DNA of 15,277 nucleotides from Neonectria sp. B-13 (GCA_002682825.1 NOKP01000131.1:2511-17787); one strand, 5' to 3'. Positions 1-8,942 are shown, counted from the first letter of the stretch. Translations and numbers: made by a program. Notes: generated by a model from the sequence alone, not told the origin.

Positions 1-394
1 TGAGTTGCGACGAGCTCGCCCTCATGCCCCTCGCGATCCGACTCTGGGTAAGTTTGGCATCTCGATACACGGCGGAGGGCCGCGATGCTGCGAGGATACG
101 GCCAGGGCCGTCTCCAGAGCCGGTGAAGATCGTCTGTGAGGGCGTGGAACGATCAGAGGCTGTTAGGTCGATAGACTGTATAGCGGAGGAGGTGGAAGCT
201 GTCTCAACGTCTCGAAACGGGACTGGCGAGCTGTCGAGGATGAAGATACTCGTGGGCCAACGTCTCCCGCAATATGGACACAGATTCGACCCTGGGTAGC
301 TATCGCGGATGAAATCGTGGCTCCGTTGGTACGATTTAGGGGCCACGGTCTTCGGAACATCGGGACATGTCTGCGATAGGACGTGATCGGGCAT
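1..394 (-). CDS. Unrecognised protein, N-terminal 131 residues, runs off the left edge
   Basis: An open frame of 131 codons runs from an ATG at 394-392 to the window edge with no stop. It is the only long minus-strand frame here and continues outside the window. The protein starts MPDHVLSQTCPDVPK, has a CPYCGRRW segment at about residues 39-46 (a CxxC knuckle that could bind zinc), then a Ser/Thr-rich low-complexity stretch (about 65-95) and a basic end (KLTQSRIARGMR). Such composition is common in fungal nuclear or regulatory proteins, but I do not recognise the family. The frame is open for 12 more codons upstream of the ATG, to a TGA, with no other ATG. A well-formed intron can be drawn in the leader (see 397-452). 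Only one CxxC pair is visible, so a zinc finger is not established. A plus-strand frame over the same bases (24-299) has no recognisable content and is treated as its shadow. Confidence 0.5.
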   Translation of the reverse strand, partial: MPDHVLSQTCPDVPKTVAPKSYQRSHDFIRDSYPGSNLCPYCGRRWPTSIFILDSSPVPFRDVETASTSSAIQSIDLTASDRSTPSQTIFTGSGDGPGRILAASRPSAVYRDAKLTQSRIARGMRASSSQL

Positions 395-396
395 AT

Positions 397-452
397 CTAC
401 GTACAAGACAAGGTCAGCCGCACAATCTCATGATGGATAGACCCGAGCTTAC
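397..452 (-). other. Possible 56-nt intron in the 5' leader of the left-edge gene
   Basis: On the minus strand there is a GTAAGC donor (452-447), a GCTGAC branch-point-like motif 17 nt before the end, and a TACGTAG acceptor ending at 397, two bases before the ATG of the left-edge gene. Size and signals are typical of ascomycete introns. The exon upstream has a stop (TAG) eight codons before the donor in the joined frame and no ATG after it, so the intron would lie in the 5' untranslated leader. The stop of an overlapping minus-strand ORF (773-453) falls exactly at the donor. This is inference from signals only. Confidence 0.35.
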
Positions 453-453
453 T

Positions 454-1739
454 TAGGGAATGGATGGGGATAAGCTATGGGGTGGCGATGCGCTGGGTAT
501 TGACGCTGGTGTGGATGTGTGAGTGGAAGAATTGTGACGCGTCACAGGAATTATCACGACATATACCCTAGTGGAGATGCCATCTAAATGAAGAGATACC
601 TTCCGGATAGTGTGCCGTACTGTAGTCTTGCAAGGGGGTACAAAATTACTAAGTATTTCCACATGGTTGAGGCTTCCCAAAAGGGTTATGTCACCCATGT
701 GGTAATGTGCGACCGTACTTTCAAGCCTAGAGGAGCTTCCGAATAAGCCAATCGCTGGATATACGTCCGCCACTCGACCCCACCGCTAGGAAACTCAGAT
801 CATCTTTAGTCTCATCCATCCGAGTCAGCCAACCCGAACCATATGTTCTGTTGGGTCCCTGGTGAGAGCGTCCTGTCCGTCGCCAGTTGTCCAAGAATGG
901 ACGTCACCTTCCGAAACATGACCGTACCGGGCGGAGGAATGTGGCCGAGTGGGAGAGATTGCTGTGATCCAGATATGTGCAATATGCACCCACTTTGCTA
1001 TCAGTAGACATCTCTATTGCAGGCTGTGTATGCGACACAGGCTCAGCACCCTTACCACTGTGGTGACCCAGTGTTCCTCCAAGCGGCGCCATATCACTCG
1101 GTGCACGTCTCAGAGGTTGGCTGCAACAGATCTTGACTCGCCTGACAGACGAGATCGTTTGTCTTCTGTCATTTTGAAGCAGCGACTAGTTGGCCAGTCT
1201 CTCGCCCGTCAGCATGTAGATAGCACCAAAGGATCCCTTGTAACAGTATCTCTGGAGAATGACAGATAACCTTGTAACAGTATCAGAGTACGGAGATTGC
1301 CCAAGTTCACCTCGCCAGCATATCAGTAACTGGGCGCATTCAATAGGTCCTGGACTGTATTGGAAGTCTGGTAAGTTAGTCGGGCATCAACCATCCACCA
1401 CTGTCGAGACTGCGACTGACCTACTACTCACGACAACCATGCTGCACCGTTTCCTTCCGCCTCATTATCAGGGACACCTGGCTATCGTCCACCCAACTAA
1501 TGCCGGGTATCGCGGCAAGGCGGGGCAATGGATAGTTCATGGAGGCGCTTGCCTGAAGCAGTGACCAGGGTGCAGCCCAATTTCGACCTTGGCCCAAGAC
1601 AAGCGACTAATCGTGATGCGACAGACTATGCACCGGCACGCAAATCGGAAGGCAGAGTCTGACGAAGAGCAGACGCTGCTCAAGGTTGACAGTTGATCTT
1701 AAGTCATCTTTGAGGGAGACCAAAACCTCGGACGGCCCT
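454..1739. other. Stretch without a supported gene
   Basis: Several ORFs of 60-106 codons occur on both strands (773-453 minus, 949-1269 plus, 1259-1564 plus). None has a recognisable domain, none is clearly favoured over its overlapping frames, and no convincing set of splice sites joins them. The part next to 454 is where the promoter of the left-edge gene should be. The only structured element noticed is a 15-bp direct repeat (listed separately). I see no RNA gene here. Confidence 0.5.
1236..1284. repeat. Direct repeat, two 15-bp copies 34 bp apart
   Basis: CCTTGTAACAGTATC occurs identically at 1236-1250 and 1270-1284. The intervening bases do not repeat. Two copies only; it may be a small local duplication. 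No function can be assigned. Confidence 0.6.
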
Positions 1740-1776
1740 TAATATGATGTCTAAAGGTTAACTTTATTAGGGTTAC

Positions 1777-1954
1777 TTGGGGGGGACTAAAAATCGTCCC
1801 CCCAACATTCGTGCCTCATGTAGGGGGGGTCATTGAATTTGTTGACTTGACCCCTCGTGTGGCGGCATAAGACTCGGATTTGCATAAACCTTTGATACAC
1901 AGATATCCTAGCCTTAGTCAGATGACTAGAAAACCCCTCTCGAGAAAAGAGGGG
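1777..1954. repeat. Cluster of three G/C-rich hairpins in AT-rich DNA
   Basis: Three inverted repeats lie within 180 bp. The first (1777-1805) pairs TTGGGGGGGAC with GTCCCCCCAA, with one bulged G and an 8-nt AT-rich loop. The second (1826-1832 with 1848-1854) pairs GGGGTCA with TGACCCC. The third (1934-1940 with 1948-1954) pairs CCCCTCT with AGAGGGG around a 7-nt loop. Stacked hairpins like these are seen in non-autonomous DNA transposon relics, but no terminal repeats or target duplication could be identified, so the nature of the cluster is open. Confidence 0.55.
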
Positions 1955-1975
1955 ACCGGAGTGTTAAAGACATAA

Positions 1976-3440
1976 TGTAGATGTGAAGTTGGTGGTATTG
2001 AAAGGTCTAAGTGTGTGTGCAGAGGAGGAGCACAACACAGTCTAGTTACATAGTATCCACATCCCAGCCACCAGCAAACCGGACCTCTTAGTCATCCGGC
2101 TTCAACACGGAGGCATGCTTGAGGAAGAGAATAATCATTTTTGGGCTCCACATCGTATTGATCCCTATCAGCTTGATCGAATGTGCCGGTGGCAGATGAC
2201 GCACGACCGCTCCACCCGGCTGCGGCTCGTCGACGGGGACCGAGACTGGCGGGACATGGTTTGGGAGGTGTTACCGGCAGGATGGAGGGCGCCTTACAGG
2301 GCTGTAAATGGCAGTGTTCCGTGAAGAGTCGGTGCCCGCGTCGGCGCCGGTCGGGGATGATCAAGGGAAGGCTTCGGCGTCGGCCGATGTTTAATCAGCG
2401 AAGACGAAAAGGCGCCGGTGTTGTTAGGCTCGGGATTATAAATACGGGAGTGGGGGGCAACGCCGAGGTGCCAAATTGCGCATAATCTCGCCATCGCGCG
2501 AGCGGAGGTGATTGGTGATGATGTCGTATCGGGACGCTAGCCGAGTCGGAGTCATCGCAAGCACAGCTGTTGTTCGGTATGGTCTGAGTATCAATCCTTA
2601 CAGCGGATGATCTTGAGAGCTGGATGGAGATCTAGAATGCTTGGGCTGTGAAGGATGAGGCTCGCTGCTGAACTTACAGAGTAGCACTCGTGTTATTCCC
2701 TGGCTTCTTTGACACTTATCCCCGTTTAGCTAGGGCGCCTCCTTGAGCCCTTGGCACACTAACGAGCGGCCAATCAAGTTACCACTCTGCTGTTCCTAAC
2801 TGCAACCACTCCCCTGACACTACACTGACCCCTTGGAAAGGTCCTTGGAAGCCAACCTGCCTTTTTCCACTGCAGAAAGGACTGGTATCACTGGCGAGAG
2901 GAGGATCCACCGCGCCCGATTGCTTCCGACCTTCCTGTTTTCCCTTCGCTCAAGAACGTGAGGCCTGCTTGGATGGCACTGCTGTTCAAGTGCATCAATC
3001 CGATATAAGACATCATGCTCCTTTTCACTCGTCACTTCTTTTTACTTCTTCGGGTACACTTTGCCATAATTTCTATTTTTCAGCGGGACATTTCTAGCAT
3101 CTCTTTAACCAATACTCTACAGCGTAATTTAACTCCATACTACGATTTTACCACTTGAAAAGCAGGCAACCCCATTAAAAACTAGAACCCCGCACATAGA
3201 TCACTCATTGCAAGTTCCAAAATTGGCTAGTACAAGCAGCAAGGGTACAGGCTGCTGTCCCCTAGATGGCTATCGCTGGGCAATATTCTGCTACTGATAT
3301 CATGGCTGAGACTTAGTCCGATATCGAAAAATAAATCAAATTACCGTCAAGTGCGTTTTGCAACTCTACTAATGTATCAAATCAGTATGCGCGTTGAGAT
3401 TATATGGCAATAGAGTATCCTTAGGCGCGAGACTTGTGCT
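1976..3440. other. Stretch without a supported gene
   Basis: A GC-rich block (about 2170-2400) creates overlapping ORFs on both strands (2092-2494) that are Arg/Pro/Gly-rich in every frame and look like composition artefacts. A 71-codon minus-strand ORF (3035-2820) has no recognisable domain. A TATAAATA sequence at 2437-2444 would suit a plus-strand promoter, but only a 27-codon frame follows. From about 3050 the DNA turns AT-rich and stop-dense in all frames. Confidence 0.5.
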
Positions 3441-3449
3441 AAGTCATTT

Positions 3450-3489
3450 TCACGGTACCCGTGAAATTTTAAATTCGCGGGTACCGCGA
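3450..3489. repeat. Long imperfect palindrome (40 bp) beyond the 3' end of the monooxygenase gene
   Basis: The dyad is centred between 3469 and 3470. CGGTACCCG (3453-3461) pairs with CGGGTACCG (3478-3486), and pairing continues through the AT-rich centre with one G-T and one A-A mismatch. In all, 15 of 17 pairs match in 3453-3486, plus two more just outside. Each half is itself a smaller palindrome: TTTCACGG-TAC-CCGTGAAA and TCGCGG-GTA-CCGCGA. It lies about 220 bp past the stop codon of the monooxygenase gene. It could be a transposon-end relic (GGTACCCG-type subterminal repeats are a feature of some hAT elements), or a structured 3' flank. The palindrome is seen; its role is not known. Confidence 0.75.
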
Positions 3490-3708
3490 GCCTATGGGCT
3501 CCCAGTCTACGCACACTACCACCGGCCTCGTGGTTAGGGTCACAATATTAACCCAAGAGAGAGTTATGAGGCTTGATATTGACCATGGGATAAAGCTATC
3601 TCATAGTGTAAAAGCTGCCACTGAAAATTTGGTGCTAATTCTCAAGCTGGCTACTTGCAACAAATTCCTCTACAAGAATAGCTACCGAGGTGTTTATGTT
3701 AAATTAGA

Positions 3709-5587
3709 CTAAGGGCAGAAGCCTTTGAAGTACTCCGCAAGCTTGTCTGACTCGTGCAAGGCTGTGGCGAAGCCCACGATTCCATCCGGCCTAATGACAA
3801 CAACACCGCCAGAATTCAATGATACCCCATACAGGCAATGGGCGGCGCCTTCCGGGTCGAAGTATAGTTTCCCTATGCCGGGCCCATCAAAGACCTCCCA
3901 AGCGCTGCTGGCACTGCCGGCTATGATTGTGGATAGCTTCAGGACCGGCGAGTACCTGGAAGCTAAGCTAGCCTCATCTGCAAGCAGTACATCGCGCAGA
4001 GTGGTTAGCTTAGGCTGCGTAACCGTATGATATCCCGCGAAAACGATGATGTTCCAGCGCCCATATGTTCGAATAATGTCGAAGAGTCGGATAGGAATGC
4101 GGCGTCCAGGTTGCTTCAGCATGGCGTCAGGTGCGCGATGTCCAGCCATAATGGTGCCGCTTAGGGGCTCCCGGTTGATTGAGGACAATTGGTATGAGAT
4201 ACCAAGCCCAGACACAAACGCGATATTTTCCGAGTAGACCTTGGTGACAATGTCGTCAGAGCTAGCTCCCTTCGCGACAAGCTCCCGATACTGGGCCGGA
4301 ATCTTTCCCGAGATGGCGTCAGACGCCAACTTGTCCATTTCGATGAGCTTGTGCGCAATTGGACGGCGCTCGCTGTCGTAGCTTGCGAGAACTGATGGAT
4401 TATACCATCCTTTAATGGTTCCCGCGAGCTTCCAGATAAGGTTGGTTGCGTCATGAACCCCTGTGTTCATTCCTTGTGCAAACCCAGATGAGTGCACGTG
4501 GGCGGCATCGCCAGCAAGCAATACGAAGGCGTCTTTCTGCATGGTAGCAGCAACACCTTGGATGACACTAGTGGAAGGTTTTCAGCATGTTGCTCGGCCG
4601 TTTTATGAAAGTTGCGGGTGGTTACCTGTACGAAGTCCACCAGTCCACACGAGGAATGCTTAACTTGAAAGGCTTCAATGATTCGATGGCCTCCTCAACG
4701 GCCTGTTCTTGTGTCAATCCTTGAGAGTACTTAGCTTTTAGCTCTGGAGTCAGGGCATAGCCGATGCGGTAAGCATCTTTATCTAGCTTAACCCAAAGCA
4801 CGTTTCCATGTTTTGCTGTTTCAATGGACGCGGAACCAAGATTGGCGTCCGGCATATCCGTTTCCATCTTGCCATCGAGGCGGATCCACTCATGCTGAGT
4901 CGATTCTTGAAGCATCTTAATGCCGGCAGCATCGCGCACGCGTGAGTGTCCTCCATCTGCTCCTACCAGATATTTGCTATAAAAAGTTTGTCAAATTGGG
5001 CCCATTGAACGTTCAGAGAGAAGAAATCGTACCATCTAATCAACTTCTTGTTTCCAGTAGCCGAGTGCTCGAGGTGGGCGGTGATGTTGCACGCGTCCGA
5101 GGATGACTCTTGGAGTTCAAAGTCCACCAACTGCCAACCATAGTCTACCTTCTTTCCTCGTTGGCAATACTTGGAAATGAATATGTCTTCAGAGAATCTC
5201 TGGCGGATGTTGAGCATGTAGTCGCATTGGGTGTTCGACAAGCCGTCGAAAATGACCTGCCAACCTCTTCCGACTTTTCGGTTCCCATTATTGAAGTTGG
5301 CGTTAGCCCGTGCGACAAACCCTTGCTGCTCGAGATCTTCCAGAACGTCCAGCTGTTCGAGAAGCTCCAGGGTACGCGGATATAGACCTCCGGCACGTCC
5401 ATAAACCTTCTGCGACTCACGCTCTCGTTTTTCTGCTCCTGATTTAGTCTCAGTTTAAGGGCAAAGATGTAATTCATGACACACCGATCAAAATCGTGTC
5501 TATGCCTTGCTGTTCCAAGCCAAGCGCCACTAACAGTCCCACAGGGCCTGCACCGCAGATAAGGACCTCGGTTTGCTGAGTCGACAT
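3709..5587 (-). CDS. FAD-dependent aromatic (phenol 2-monooxygenase-like) monooxygenase, 4 exons
   Basis: Four exons (5587-5485, 5438-5033, 4976-4626, 4567-3709) join in frame to a 572-residue protein, a usual length for group A flavin hydroxylases. Introns are 46, 56 and 58 nt: GTGTGT...CAG, GTACGA...TAG, GTAACC...TAG. The splices restore family motifs: LIRC-KYLVGADGG across intron 2 and WWTSY-SVIQGVA across intron 3. Visible motifs are the FAD-binding GAGPVG (12-17), YGRAGGLYPRTLEL, the DG motif GADGGHSRVR (175-184), and the GD motif GDAAHVHS (306-313) followed by GFAQGMNTG. A thioredoxin-like phenol-hydroxylase C-terminal domain fits about 445-572. The family uses NAD(P)H and O2 to hydroxylate an aromatic ring. 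The substrate here is unknown; aromatic catabolism or a secondary-metabolite tailoring step are both possible. Soluble, with no signal peptide seen. The start gives a complete N-terminal FAD strand (MSTQQTEVLICGAGPVG). No lesion was found, in contrast to nearly every neighbour. Confidence 0.9.
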
Positions 5588-5760
5588 GATGGCCAAGTTT
5601 GTGACTGGAGAACGGTAGTTTGGAGTGGTGGGTTGGTGTTTGAAGATAAGGTGCCTTGAGTAGGTATTAAAACAAATGAGCAGGTGCTTAGACGGCCACT
5701 GGGTTCTTTATACTCATTTCGACGCCGTACCTTTCGTAATAGACCGGACAACCTCTGCCG
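5588..5760 (-). promoter_or_regulatory. Promoter region of the monooxygenase: TATA box and CGG-N10-CCG element
   Basis: Reading toward the minus-strand gene, TATAAA lies at 5712-5707, about 120 bp before the ATG, a usual distance in filamentous fungi. About 33 bp further upstream, CGG (5745-5747) and CCG (5758-5760) form an inverted pair with a 10-base spacer, the arrangement bound by Zn2Cys6 dimers such as yeast Put3. The leader between TATA and ATG is C/A-rich and stop-tolerant, as expected for a 5' untranslated region. A single such pair can occur by chance, so its use is inference. The zinc-cluster regulator at 8061 is the nearest candidate binder. Confidence 0.5.
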
Positions 5761-7890
5761 TAAGACCCGGAGCACTGACGAATCTCATCCCCGAAGTCTC
5801 AAGGTAGCCTATAGGACTTCCTCTAGGGTAAACCTAAAAGCGTGAGTATCGTCGATAACGAAGCTGTAGATCATACTCGCCACGTCGAAGTTGCGCTCGG
5901 ATCTACAAAGAGTGAGTCTATTACTACAGCGCCCTCGGCGGTTGGTTACAATCCGTTGCCGGTTTGCCTAGAACCCACAGTTTGCGGCAATCTCGGCAAT
6001 CTCGGACATCAGCGACATGGACGCCGACACACACAGACATCTTCTTACGCTTGAAAGGCAAGCATCGGCTCGAGACAGTACAGCCGCCGAGTGGGCGGAC
6101 GGTTGGTCTTCTCGGTCCCCGGCACAAAGGGAGCTCCGAGGTCAGACATGAAGAACAAAATGTTACGACTCGTGGGGCCTACTACTGGAAAGAACCTTGT
6201 GCGGGAGAGCACATCTCATCCGACCTTTGGGGGGGGGGGGGTTCACCTAACCATTGTTCTTTCCCGTTTAAGAGTGTGGGGTAGGAGTGGGTCGGCCCGC
6301 CCGGAATATTCACGCCCGAACCATAAGAGCCTTTTACTAACCCTATTTCGGTAGGAGTTCCCACTCTTCAATGAGGGATCGGGTCGGGAACCACCCAATG
6401 GTCAACAGACTCCTTGTGAGAAGGATGACAGGACTCAGGTAGACACAGGAGTAGGGATTTTATTAACAAGTGACTCTCCCCAGTTTTTCCGCTACGGTGA
6501 GTCATCCGTTGGTTCCTTTCCTAGAAAAGAAAACCATTAACAACAGCCCTAAATTAAGTGAAATACGCCTGCTTCTGGCTGTAAGGGGGCAGCTGGTGTA
6601 CTGCGCCTAAACGATCTACCAGTTCAGGCACGAAGTGCCTGATTGTGTTAGATTGGATCATGTACATGTTATCAACAGGGTGGTCATGTGACCACCTTCG
6701 TGGTCCACAGACGGCTCGCCGAACCTTTGCCGGGCACAGCCCGAATAGGAAAGCGGTCAAGGAACCAGACATCCCCTGAACACCACAGAGATAGCCCAGC
6801 GGGACAAGGACATAGACAATACAAGTCATCTGAGTGCCACGCTAGCTCTTCGACAAGTTCAACTCAAGGACTGGTGTCCTGACTACGTCTGAGAAGTCTC
6901 CAATTCCATGGAAAAGAGGCTGGCTGGCCTTGGTGCAGCCACCACGAACTTGTTCGAACACACCAGAACCATCATCGGGCGAAGTGAATCTACGCCGAAC
7001 AGCAAGCTCCGTTCCCCAATGTATTCGAAATCGAACTCTTGTGTGTTCATGGTGCTGTCGCTAAATGAGTAAAGCTGCAGGTAGGGTGTGAATGGCATCG
7101 CAGCGTTGCGCGCATTGGCCACCTTCGTGAAGCTTGGGAATGCCATCACCTGAGAAATTCACAGCTTTGGTCACAATCGACGATGAACGGCCCGTGAATA
7201 CCCACAGCCAAAGCACAGGAGTTGGGGTGATCCATTCATTCACCGTGACAGTGACCCCTCGGAGATTTTATTAGAGGAGTCCCATCGCGACATTTTGGGT
7301 GTTCCTGGCAAAGAAAACCTTATTCATGTTGCCAGTGGACCTATGTGGACACGCTGACACTTGCCTCTTCGGCAGCTTCTACCGGGACGTCTTGCCCTCT
7401 TGGAGCATGCCTCGTTACAGTGTCAATATCCCACCGGTAATCATGTTGCATTCGAGCCAAGGATAGCTGTCACCAGCATCGTAGCACCTCCCTCGTATTC
7501 CTTAGGGAAATAGCCGGTGCGGATGTTCAAGGATAGCATAGCCCATGTGCCCATCCATGTGACATTGAACATGGAGGCCTCAAGTTGTCTTCAGGGTGGC
7601 GACGTGAGAAGGGTCCAGATTCCGCTAATTAGAGGAACCGAGGAACGAGAGACATCAAACACGTGGATGCAGAAAAAGGACGTTCGACAGATTCGGGGAT
7701 CACGAGGCAGCTCTTGATAGACGCATGCGAACAGACCGCAATCCGTCGTCGAGTTTGGCCCGCGCCCGCTGACGACGGGAAGAACGAAAGCGGTTGGCAA
7801 GGCTCCTTTCATGTTTCGAACACGCGGGCCAGCGCTTGCCATGCCCATGCTTTACATCCGAGTCAGTGAGTGGGGTTGGGCGATCAGTTC
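5761..7890. other. 2.1-kb intergenic stretch without a supported gene
   Basis: This separates the divergent monooxygenase and zinc-cluster regulator. ORFs of 60-106 codons exist on both strands. The minus-strand frames at 7243-7061, 7149-6883 and 7848-7591 have the most protein-like composition, but none shows a family motif and they overlap in different frames, so at best they are relics. Sequence features seen: two adjacent copies of CGGCAATCT (5985-6002), a run of 12 G (6230-6241), a GC-rich GGTCGGCCCGCCCGG block (about 6290-6304), AAGAGTG/CACTCTT inverted 7-mers (6270-6276 and 6362-6368), and the palindrome GGTGGTCA-TG-TGACCACC (6679-6696). No tRNA or other RNA gene was found. Confidence 0.45.
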
Positions 7891-7924
7891 TCGGCCTCGG
7901 TGGTTAAGATGGCACCGAGGCCGA
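7891..7924. promoter_or_regulatory. Perfect 12-bp-arm inverted repeat upstream of the zinc-cluster regulator
   Basis: TCGGCCTCGGTG (7891-7902) and CACCGAGGCCGA (7913-7924) are exact reverse complements separated by 10 bases. The arms contain CGG/CCG triplets, the half-sites read by Zn2Cys6 proteins, for instance CGG at 7898-7900 facing CCG at 7915-7917. The element ends 136 bp before the ATG at 8061, so it could be an operator, possibly for autoregulation, or a leader hairpin if transcription starts further upstream. The repeat is directly visible; the regulatory role is inferred. Confidence 0.5.
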
Positions 7925-8782
7925 TGTATCCTGGGCATCGACCTGCAGCTCATCACCCACCTCAACTGGTTTGACGGTTGCTGATGTTCAGATTCGCCCA
8001 TTTTGGTCACATCAGTCATCGGCCAAGACGAGAGATCTCGGTTGTCACAAGAATTACGCTATGTCCGATATATCGTTGTCCAAATCGGTCGATACCGACA
8101 CCGTGGGCATGGAATCAACTTCCACCCCAGCAGCCCAGCGATCCTCACACACACAAGCAGCCGACACGCCGCTCTCGGGCCCGTCACAACCTCCGACGGC
8201 CGTGAATGACAACAGCAGCAACCCGGTCATTCGTTCCAAGATCGGAGGCGGGAGCGGAAGTGAAATCCGGAGCGGCAACGGCGGCACTGGACGGAAGATC
8301 GAGCGGTCATGTCACCTCTGCGACCGGCGCAAGGTCCGCTGCGACAAGAAGCTCCCCTGCTCATCTTGCGTCCGCGGCGGGTTCCAATGCTACTATCCTC
8401 CAACAGGGCAGTCCGTCCGCCGTGTCCGGAAGACCACCATTGCCGACGTGGCGAGCCGGATCTCGGACCTGGAGAAGACGCTTGTGGCCCGGGGTTGGTC
8501 AACAACACCATGCCGCCTTTCGGCCGCCTCCGGCACTGGGTTCCGCCTCGGATTTAAAATCGAGTCATCATATGGAGGCAAACCCAAGACCACTGACAGC
8601 GCCGCCTTCAGAATCTCATGGGAAGGTTGCGGGTGATGAGGTTCTGGTGCGGAAGGGGACTTCGAGCCAGTGTTTCGACGAGGTCCTCATTTCTCGCGTC
8701 ATGGAAGAGGTAAGCGTCGCCGTTCATACCCCTGCCCTTTTTGGCGTGTGTTTCTGTGCTCATTCTAGTGCTGGAACATGAC

Positions 8783-8804
8783 GTGCAGTCAGTTCTGACT
8801 GCAC
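8783..8804. repeat. Perfect palindrome, 10-bp arms with a TT centre, inside the zinc-cluster gene
   Basis: GTGCAGTCAG (8783-8792) and CTGACTGCAC (8795-8804) are exact reverse complements. The element sits in the frame reading DVQSVLTAP and ends two bases before the point where the last coding frame takes over (a C run at 8804-8806). Hairpin-associated slippage could explain the one-base shift there; that is inference. Confidence 0.6.
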
Positions 8805-8898
8805 CCGTGAGCCGACGCCGGGAGGTATTGAAGACAGGTTAGAGGCTGAGGGACCCGAAAACGTTCTAGATGGGACGCTAGGTGCTGATGGGATGGAC

Positions 8899-8942
8899 TG
8901 GAGCACCTTGATGCAGGATCTCCCGGATTGGAGCACGTTGAT
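8899..8942 (+). repeat. Imperfect 14-bp duplication encoding DWSTL twice
   Basis: TGGAGCACCTTGAT (8899-8912) recurs with one change as TGGAGCACGTTGAT (8929-8942), a 30-nt period that keeps the reading frame. It encodes two copies of a D-W-S-T-L motif in the acidic C-terminal tail of the zinc-cluster protein. Acidic and aromatic residues together suit an activation region, but this is only suggested by composition. Confidence 0.55.

Noticed and set aside
942..953. TGGCCGAGTGGG, a match to the tRNA A-box (D-arm) consensus
   Set aside because: No B-box (GGTTCGANTCC-like) follows within 100 bases and no acceptor stem or cloverleaf could be drawn.
1767..1776. TTAGGG near 1768 as possible telomeric repeat
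   Set aside because: A single copy only, with no tandem array.
2092..2494. Set of overlapping 66-100-codon ORFs in a GC-rich block
   Set aside because: All are Arg/Pro/Gly-rich and mutually overlapping on both strands, which fits composition and not coding.
4568..4625. Apparent frameshift and stop (AGG TAA) in the monooxygenase at 4626-4622
   Set aside because: A 58-nt intron with GTAACC donor and CTAG acceptor removes the stop and restores the family motif before the GD segment, so no lesion is needed.
5145..5477. 110-codon minus-strand ORF overlapping exon 2 of the monooxygenase
   Set aside because: It is a shifted reading of exon 2; the true frame carries YGRAGGLYPRTLEL and joins exons 1 and 3 in phase.
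8206..8781. 191-codon plus-strand ORF over the zinc-cluster gene taken as one protein
   Set aside because: Its first half is a shifted reading of the zinc cluster. Only its end (about 8540-8709) looks like part of the regulator.
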